Shown: one piece after another, positions 1-5,436 of the stretch | Position numbering within the stretch: the first letter of the stretch is position 1 | How the letters are laid out: the number at the start of each line of letters is the position of its first letter | From: an uncultured Mycoplasma sp. | Lineage (GTDB): Bacteria > Bacillota_I > Bacilli_A > Mycoplasmatales > Mycoplasmoidaceae | Assembly: GCA_947177535.1 (NCBI GenBank) | Contig: CAMWUV010000047.1 | Span: forward strand, 1-5,436 | DNA length: 5,436 nt | Direction of reading: 5' to 3' | Notes under the pieces: model-generated | What the model was told of the DNA's origin: nothing | The model's database searches: none | Seen by the model: the letters and a program-made list of their open reading frames with translations, nothing else | Position numbers and translations under genes: made by a program

Positions 1-10
1 ATGTTGTATT

Positions 11-16
11 TATAAT
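11..16 (+). promoter_or_regulatory. Possible -10 promoter box (TATAAT)
   Basis: The sequence at this position is an exact TATAAT. It lies 13 bases before the ATG at 30, so transcription would begin around 22-24 and leave a leader of only about 6-8 bases, close to leaderless. The place where a -35 box would sit is outside the window and cannot be judged. In DNA this AT-rich such a match can easily arise by chance. If the permease is instead co-transcribed with an upstream ATPase gene, this box may have no function. Confidence 0.3.
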
Positions 17-29
17 AGTAAAGAAACTT

Positions 30-3000
30 ATGATTCAATTAATAAAACAAGTATTAAAATCTTTTAAACACTCTATTTTATTATTAATAGGATTATTTTT
101 TATTTCTTTTGCTATTGTTTATGCTTCATTTGCATCATTATATTTTTCAAGTAATATCAAATATTCATATACTTCACTAGAACATGAATCTAAAGGTAAT
201 GAAGCTATTTTAGAGTCAGATGAAAAAAATTTAAAAAATAAAAATTTGTCATTTTTGTATGACATTGATTTATTAAATCCAAAAAAAAAATTAGCAGATG
301 GCACTTATTTTAAAGATTTAGATGAATATTCAAATGATTTAACAACTTTTGCTTATGAACCAACAGATTTATATCATTCATCATATGTAAAAGTTAATAA
401 AGATAATGTTCTAAATTATATTTTTGCATATTATGTGGAAAATGGTTTTAATGAATTTTTTGAGGGATCTGGTGTGAACAACTCTGATTCTATGTATAAA
501 GACAGAGCAAGAGGTATTTTATTTTCTTATGGAAATTTATTAGTACCATCTTCTTCTGAAGAATGAAGAGCACTTGCTATAGAACTTTATTCTTCAGATT
601 TACAATATATTGTTTATGATATTGATCCATTAACTGGGAGTACTAATTTATCTAATGATATAGTCAATACTCTTGGTTATTTTAATGATGGTATTTTAGA
701 ATCAAATATTTCAGTAAAAATAGGGAACTTAAAATATCCCAAAAATATATCTAAAGTAACTGCTGATAAGTTACCTACAACTTTTGAAAAGAATAAAGGA
801 TATGAATTAATTAATTCTAAAAATAATTCAGACATGCCTTTTTTTATTACTAGTGACTCTTGATGACCTACATTAGATTGAGATATTGGTGGAAAATCAA
901 TTGAAAATGTTTTAAGTAAATTTCAAACTGTTCCAGAAACAGTAGATTCACCAGATGTTGCTAATATTCTTTCAAGTTTTTATCAAAATAATGTTTTTAA
1001 TTCTTTTCCTTTGCCAAATAAAAATGTAGATTGGAATTTTGCTTCATTAACTCCTTTGTATGAATATATGAGAATTTTAAGTGACAAAAGATATTTAACA
1101 GATGAAAAAAGTTCTGTAGTTTCATCAAAAGATTTTGTTTTTAGGATTCATTTAAACACTAAAGAATTGTCAGATTTACAAAAAGAAACATTAGAATATG
1201 TAAAAAATACATATGGATTAAATAAATACAATGAATTATCAAGTTTTGTTTATTCAGTTAACGGTACATGAGTCAAACAAAAAATGATGGAGGTTTTAGG
1301 TGAACAAAAATCATTAATTTCTGATAAAAATTTTGATAGTTTAAAATCTTTATCAGATAGTTATAATGGCATTAGTGCTATATCTATTATTGAAGAATGA
1401 ATAAAAAATTATTCTGAGAAAAAACTTCAAGTAATTGATCATGAATTGTCTAATTATGAACAAGAATATTTATCAAAAAAAATTCTTTCTAAAATAGACA
1501 ATATTACTTATAACATTCAACAATCTTATTCAATTGAAGATTATAAAAGTTTTTCATCTTATCTAGTGTCTAAAAAAGGTGGCAACTATGGAATTTCCAG
1601 TCAAGATGGAAATATTGATAAAGTTGTTTTGAGTTCAGGATCAAATATTAGAAATAGTTATGAATTTTTTGGAGAAAAATATAATTATTTAGCTAATTCA
1701 GCAAAGGATGAAGATGTTAGTAATGCCCTCTTGGAAACCGTAAAAATTGGTGGTACTAGTCAGCCAAAAATTGGTAACCAATATTCAATTAATGAAGATG
1801 GAAAATATCTAATAAATTTGGTTAAATATATAAATGATTGCTATTTTCCTTCTTTAGAAGGGGATTTTAACTTAGCAAATACTGCTAAAAATTTAGCAAA
1901 AAGTATAGTTAATCAATTTAATGATTTTGGATATTTTAACATTAATGATTATTATCATTTATTTTCTTTAATAACTCCAGCAGTTTATTATCAACAACCT
2001 TCTAACCAAATTACTATTGGTGACTTTTCACCTAGTGACCTTTTTATTTTTAACCAACAAGATGTAATTTTTTCTTTTAATGTAAAAGCTTGTTTTACTC
2101 CATCTTTTTATGCTGGTCAATCTGTTTTAGCTTCACCTTATGGTAATGCTGCTGTTGTTAATAAAAAGTGATTGGATAGTAATAATAAAGAAATATTGCC
2201 AAATAATTTATGATATGAAGCTTTAAGAATGAATTCTGAAGAATTTATTAAATGAAAAAAGGAAGTTAATTCAAAATATTTTATTACAATAAATTCAATT
2301 GATTTTTTAATTATTGGAACAGGAATGTCCTTTGAAAACTCATATCCTATTGTTTCAATTCAGAACCCTATTCCAAATCCTTCAATAGAATCTGTTATTT
2401 ATGTTGATGATATTGGATATAGAAGTTTATTGTTATCTAACTCTCAAGCAAATCAATCCTATTATTATGCGATTAATTTTAGTAATAATAAAGCTAGTAT
2501 TAATTCAATTAATAGTGTGATTAATAAATATATGAATAATGCTTATTCATCTTTTGATGTATCAGATTCAAGTAATTTATTAACATCAAGAATTAGTTAT
2601 CCAAGGATTATCCAAAATTATATAGAATTGGCAACTACTATATTAGTAATTGTTTTGGTTATTATTGGTGTTTATTTGGCTTATTTATTAATTAAAATTT
2701 ATATTGAAAAAAACCAAGTTTCTTTAGCAATAGCAAAAGCAAATGGATTATCTACATTTAAAATTTCACTGGCTTTATCAACATTTGGTTTTATTGTTTC
2801 TGTTATTTCTGGAACAATTGCTTATTTACTCGCATTATTTTCTCAAAGTTTATTTTTAAATATATTAGATAGTTATTGATTTATTTCCATAATTCCTCAT
2901 AATTTTTCCATTTTTGGTTTACTTGGAGGGGCTTTATTAATATACATAGCTTTTTTCTCCTTTGTTTTAATAGGAGTTTGAAATACTTTTAGAAGTCCTA

Positions 3001-5330
3001 TAAATGAGTTACTAACTAAATCATCAGAACTTAAAATAAATAAACTTTTATATTTGATGAAATCCAGAAAAATACCTTTATTTGTTTTAACTAAATTTAG
3101 AATTTCTTTATCTTTATCAAAATTAACAAGGTTTTTTTTATTTATAGTTTTATGTTCGGTTGGCTTATCTATAATTTCTGTAGGTGCAGCAATTCCAAGA
3201 AAATTTGAATTTTCTCAAAATAAAACACTTGATAACAAAAAATATGATTATCGTTATGATTTACAAACACCATCTGATCAAAGTGGTTTATATAAAATTC
3301 AAGAATATGCTGATTTAGGAATAACAGATAAAAAAGAAGGTATTTATGATATTTATACTTCAACAATGAATATTAATGAGAATCCTTATGCTGTTCTTTT
3401 AAAAAGTGAACCTGATTATATGGCTTTAAGAAACTTGGATGGAAGTATTAAACTTTTTGATGGAGAAAAAAAATATTTTTCAAATTTTTTATTACCAAGT
3501 TATGCAGGAACTAAACAGTTTTCTACAGATTTAGATTTTTTTAGAAATGTTGTAGTTTCAAAATGATTAGTTGATTTTGAAATTTCAATTGCAGGTATAT
3601 ATATTAATGCTTGAAGTTATGTTAGTCAGTCTTTTCCAGGTGATTTAATTTCAAAAATTAATGCTTTAAGTAATAATTTTGTTGCTAATATTTTGGATGT
3701 TCCTGAATTGAAAAAAATTAATGATGAAAAAAATTATATTATAAAAAGAGATACTGGTGATTATGCTATTAATGCTAAAGTAGTCATTGATTTATCAAAT
3801 ATAACAAAAACTGATTCAGTAAGATTTACTAATGATTTTTTATCATTTATAGGGATGGTCTATGGTGATGCAAGTCTTAGTTCTCAAGATGCAAAAATTG
3901 CTTTTGGAATTGTTCCTTTTAGGGATTTGGATGAAAAAACTTCAAAAACAGAAACTTACACATATTTAGATATAACTTTTAATGATGATAATTTTAAAAT
4001 ACCACCACTGAGAAATAATGGTAAAAACAAATTAGTTGATATTAATCAAGAAATTATTGGAATTAAAAAAGATTCAAAATATGTTAAATTACTTGATGAA
4101 AATGGTAATAGTTTAAGTAGCAAATTATTTGATTTTGATATTGGAGAAGACAAAATTTATCCTTTAGTAATTAATAAAGGTGCTGAATATCAATATAATT
4201 TAAGTGTTGGTGATGTTATTTCAGTAGATGTAAAAAATACATATGATAGATTTACAAAAAAATTATTGAATGCAAATCCAATAGAAAAAGTCAAATTTAA
4301 AATTGTTGGCATTTCTACAGACTCTTTTGGTATAAATTTATATACAAGTCAAGATTTTTCGAATCAAATTCTTAAATTGAATTTTTCACAAGGATCTACA
4401 ATAGTTTCATCTTCTTCATTACAAATAAATGAGAATAATGAGATTTCATCAATGACTTCATATATAATTGGTGACAAGTCAAAAATTGATGTAAATACTG
4501 GGGGGTTTGCATTAGTTGATTTAACAGAATACGATGCAAATTATGTACCATTTAATGGTGTTTTTTCAAAAGAAGAAAATCCTTTATTAGTTAATAGTTT
4601 GGTATTACAATGTGTTTATGGGATTTGGGGTAATTTTATAAATTTTCAAGATTCAAATTTCAAATCAATTACTGATGTTTCTGGTTATAAAGCTGTTATT
4701 AATTCCATATTACCTTATTCTGAAGAAGAACTAAATTTAGTTAAAGAAAAATATAATTTACCTATAGAAGCTACTAGAAGTGATTTAGTTTTAACTATTA
4801 CACAATCATTAGTATTTAATGATTTAACTGAATTACTTAAAAATGTTTTTGGAAATATTTCTTTAGTTGCAATAAGTTCTTTTGAATATTTTGCAACATC
4901 TTTTGGTACATATTCAACTATTTTTGAAACACTACTAACTGTAGAAACATTGCTAATTTCATTATTTATTCCTTTAATAATCATAATAATAATGATTATT
5001 AGTTCAGTGATGATGAATGATTTTAGAAAAATAATAGCTGTTTTAAAAACATTGGGTTATTCAGATAGAGAAAATTTATTATCAGTTTTAGTAATTTTTG
5101 TTCCAGTTATTATTATTTCTTTATTGATAGGTATAGGAATTTTAATTTCTTTATGTACTTTCTTTAATTTCTTGGTATTTAACTTATCTTCTATTTATTT
5201 GTCACCAGCAATTGATTGATTAACTTACTTTTTTGGTGTTATAGCTATTTTGGGTATTGTAATTATTAATTTTATTTTTGTTGCTTTATATTTGAAAAAG
5301 CAAAATTTAAAAAATTCTATTACAGGATAA
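30..5330 (+). CDS. FtsX-like ABC transporter permease, 1766 aa, genetic code 4
   Basis: This is probably the membrane subunit of an FtsX/MacB/LolE-type ABC system in the cell membrane. It has no Walker A or signature motif, so a separate ATPase would power it. Predicted layout by residue: TM1 16-39; extracellular 40-865; TM2 866-889, TM3 914-936 and TM4 961-984; cytoplasmic linker; TM5 1035-1056; extracellular 1057-1639; TM6 1640-1661, TM7 1686-1712 and TM8 1733-1755; a short charged tail. The cytoplasmic loops after TM2 and TM6 share A-x-x-K-x-x-G-x-S (A900-S908 and A1670-S1678), matching the family's usual KxxG loop. Trp is coded by TGA 14 times and TGG twice (codons 334 and 1533). The length is close to that recalled for the large mycoplasma permeases such as M. 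genitalium MG468. The ATG at 30 was chosen because a basic amphipathic stretch and TM1 follow directly. The frame is open back to the window edge, so a start further upstream is not excluded. The ribosome site is weak (AAAGAAA at 20-26). Substrate unknown. Confidence 0.9.
147..2624 (+). other. First extracellular region of the permease (residues 40-865)
   Basis: About 825 residues lie between TM1 and TM2 with no long hydrophobic stretch, so by the FtsX/MacB topology this part faces outward. It is rich in Asn, Ser, Tyr, Phe and Lys. It carries ten of the protein's sixteen Trp residues, including W278, W279 and W284 within seven positions. Cysteine is very scarce, as seen at C602 and C684 only in the parts read closely. 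I see no lipobox, no tandem repeats and no catalytic motif. MacB-type outer domains are usually a few hundred residues, so this one is much larger than the family norm, although large loops are common in mollicute members. It could hold more than one folded domain. Its function is unknown. Confidence 0.65.
281..290 (+). repeat. A10 homopolymer inside the permease gene
   Basis: Ten consecutive A's, flanked by C and T, encode Lys85-Lys87 after Pro84. It is the longest mononucleotide run I noticed in the gene; other A or T runs reach about eight. Loss of one A puts a TAG directly after the tract. Gain of one A reads eight further codons and then meets TAA. Slippage by a single base in either direction therefore ends the protein after about 90-95 residues. 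Whether the tract actually varies cannot be told from one sequence. Confidence 0.85.
2625..2981 (+). other. FtsX-like membrane domain 1 (residues 866-984, TM2-TM4)
   Basis: Three hydrophobic segments, at residues 866-889, 914-936 and 961-984, form the first permease core. Between the first two is a cytoplasmic loop reading SLAIAKANGLSTFKIS. Its K903, G906 and S908 match the loop that contacts the ATPase in FtsX-family permeases. TM4 is followed by NTFRSPINELLTK, in line with the basic Pro-Leu tail these domains often have. Two Trp codons in this domain (950 and 984) are TGA. Confidence 0.8.
3198..4946 (+). other. Second extracellular region of the permease (residues 1057-1639)
   Basis: About 580 residues lie between TM5 and TM6 without an internal membrane segment. 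By topology they face outward, in the position of the MacB-like periplasmic core domain. Around residues 1390-1425 a hydrophilic stretch ending VGDVISVDVKN, followed by KFKIVGIS, resembles the beta-rich 'G-D-x-(I/V)...(F/V)xVVGI' pattern common in MacB-type outer domains. This is the best hint that at least part of this loop has the family fold. The rest matches nothing I recognise. Cysteine is almost absent (C1528). The region keeps the same base composition and codon use as the rest of the gene. Confidence 0.6.
4947..5294 (+). other. FtsX-like membrane domain 2 (residues 1640-1755, TM6-TM8)
   Basis: Three strongly hydrophobic segments, at residues 1640-1661, 1686-1712 and 1733-1755, form the second permease core. 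The loop IIAVLKTLGYSDREN carries the typical FtsX pattern, with K1673, G1676 and S1678 aligning with K903, G906 and S908 of the first core. This is the better of the two matches and the clearest evidence for the family assignment. The C-terminus is a short basic tail (LKKQNLKNSITG). The only Trp (1730) is TGA, so code 11 translation would cut off TM8. Confidence 0.85.
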
Positions 5331-5355
5331 AAAAAATTGGTTTAACCAATTTTTT
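5331..5355 (+). terminator. Intrinsic terminator of the permease gene
   Basis: A perfect inverted repeat starts directly after the TAA. The left arm is AAAAAATTGGTT (5331-5342), the centre is T5343 and the right arm is AACCAATTTTTT (5344-5355). In RNA it would form about ten base pairs around a TTTAA loop, with the T-run as the downstream tract. The A-run and T-run are symmetric, so it could also stop transcription arriving on the minus strand. The stem is AT-rich with only two GC pairs, which is usual in such genomes but limits confidence in its strength. Confidence 0.75.
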
Positions 5356-5370
5356 GCTCGATTGAAATAT

Positions 5371-5430
5371 GAAGTGCAACACATAATAATAAAATTTATG
5401 TGGGCACTTCTTTTTATTTTTGTTTTTTAT
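5371..5430 (+). terminator. Second hairpin with T-rich tail
   Basis: GAAGTGC (5371-5377) pairs with GCACTTC (5404-5410), and CACATAA (5380-5386) pairs with TTATGTG (5396-5402). A small internal bulge (AA opposite G5403) separates the two stems and a nine-base loop (5387-5395) closes the hairpin. A T-rich tract follows at 5411-5430 (TTTTTATTTTTGTTTTTT, then AT). The form is that of a strong plus-strand terminator, with seven plus seven base pairs. It lies only 15 bases past the first terminator with no gene between, so it is either a back-up or belongs to a neighbouring element. The GAAGTGCAACACAT side resembles ends of IS30-family elements as I remember them, which I cannot confirm here. Confidence 0.55.
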
Positions 5431-5436
5431 GGGAAT

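Noticed and set aside
2..67. Open frame from the window edge to a TAA at 65-67, as a possible end of an overlapping upstream gene
   Set aside because: It is only 21 codons with no recognisable motif. It cannot be told from chance without upstream sequence.
119..304. Minus-strand open reading frame of 61 codons
   Set aside because: It lies fully inside the permease gene, antisense to it, with no start context and a sequence typical of the complement of AT-rich coding DNA.
550..572. Near-palindrome TTCTTCTGAAGAA in the coding region
   Set aside because: It is short and imperfect, and it is explained by the codons for Ser-Ser-Glu-Glu. No sign of a regulatory role.
3169..3366. Minus-strand open reading frame of 65 codons
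   Set aside because: It lies fully inside the permease gene. Its Tyr/His/Leu-rich low-complexity translation has no family likeness and no ribosome site.
564..3614. Interpretation as a decayed pseudogene or several small genes
   Set aside because: Every interruption is TGA, never TAA or TAG. Frame is kept for 1766 codons, and joining the parts gives a complete permease topology. Code 4 explains everything.
4715..4984. Minus-strand open reading frame of 89 codons
   Set aside because: It is antisense to the best-supported part of the permease, including TM6, and has no recognisable domain. It is best explained as a shadow.
5328..5436. Minus-strand frame open from the window end to about 5328, as a possible transposase tail
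   Set aside because: The translation is low-complexity Lys/Asn/Phe/Tyr and crosses both hairpins. There is no domain evidence, so it was mentioned only in connection with the IS30-like motif and not called as a gene.

Overview
The window is very AT-rich and is read with genetic code 4 (TGA = Trp). One reading frame runs from an ATG at 30 to a TAA at 5328-5330. It is interrupted only by 14 TGA codons, with no in-frame TAA or TAG. The same frame also uses TGG twice. TGA-Trp use, extreme AT richness and arginine coded almost entirely by AGA point to a mollicute (Mycoplasma, Spiroplasma, Mesoplasma or Entomoplasma type). I cannot place it to genus.

Layout: positions 1-29 are a short leader with a TATAAT-like box. 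Positions 30-5330 are a single gene for a 1766-residue membrane protein. Positions 5331-5355 are a perfect palindrome that looks like the gene's intrinsic terminator. Positions 5371-5430 hold a second, longer hairpin followed by a T-rich tract. This may be a back-up terminator or the edge of something beyond the window, possibly an IS30-like element. No tRNA, rRNA, CRISPR array or second protein gene was found.

The protein has the duplicated layout of FtsX/MacB/LolE-type ABC permeases. Each half has one transmembrane helix, a large extracellular region, then three transmembrane helices. The halves share an A-x-x-K-x-x-G-x-S motif in the cytoplasmic loop after the first helix of each three-helix bundle. 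The extracellular regions are very large, about 825 and 580 residues, and I recognise no domain in either. The protein has no nucleotide-binding domain, so it would need a separate ATPase, probably encoded nearby but outside this window. Its substrate or mechanical task cannot be read from the sequence. Nothing here amounts to a clearly new system. The points most worth checking are a run of ten A's early in the coding region, the two large unrecognised outer domains, and the 3' hairpin.
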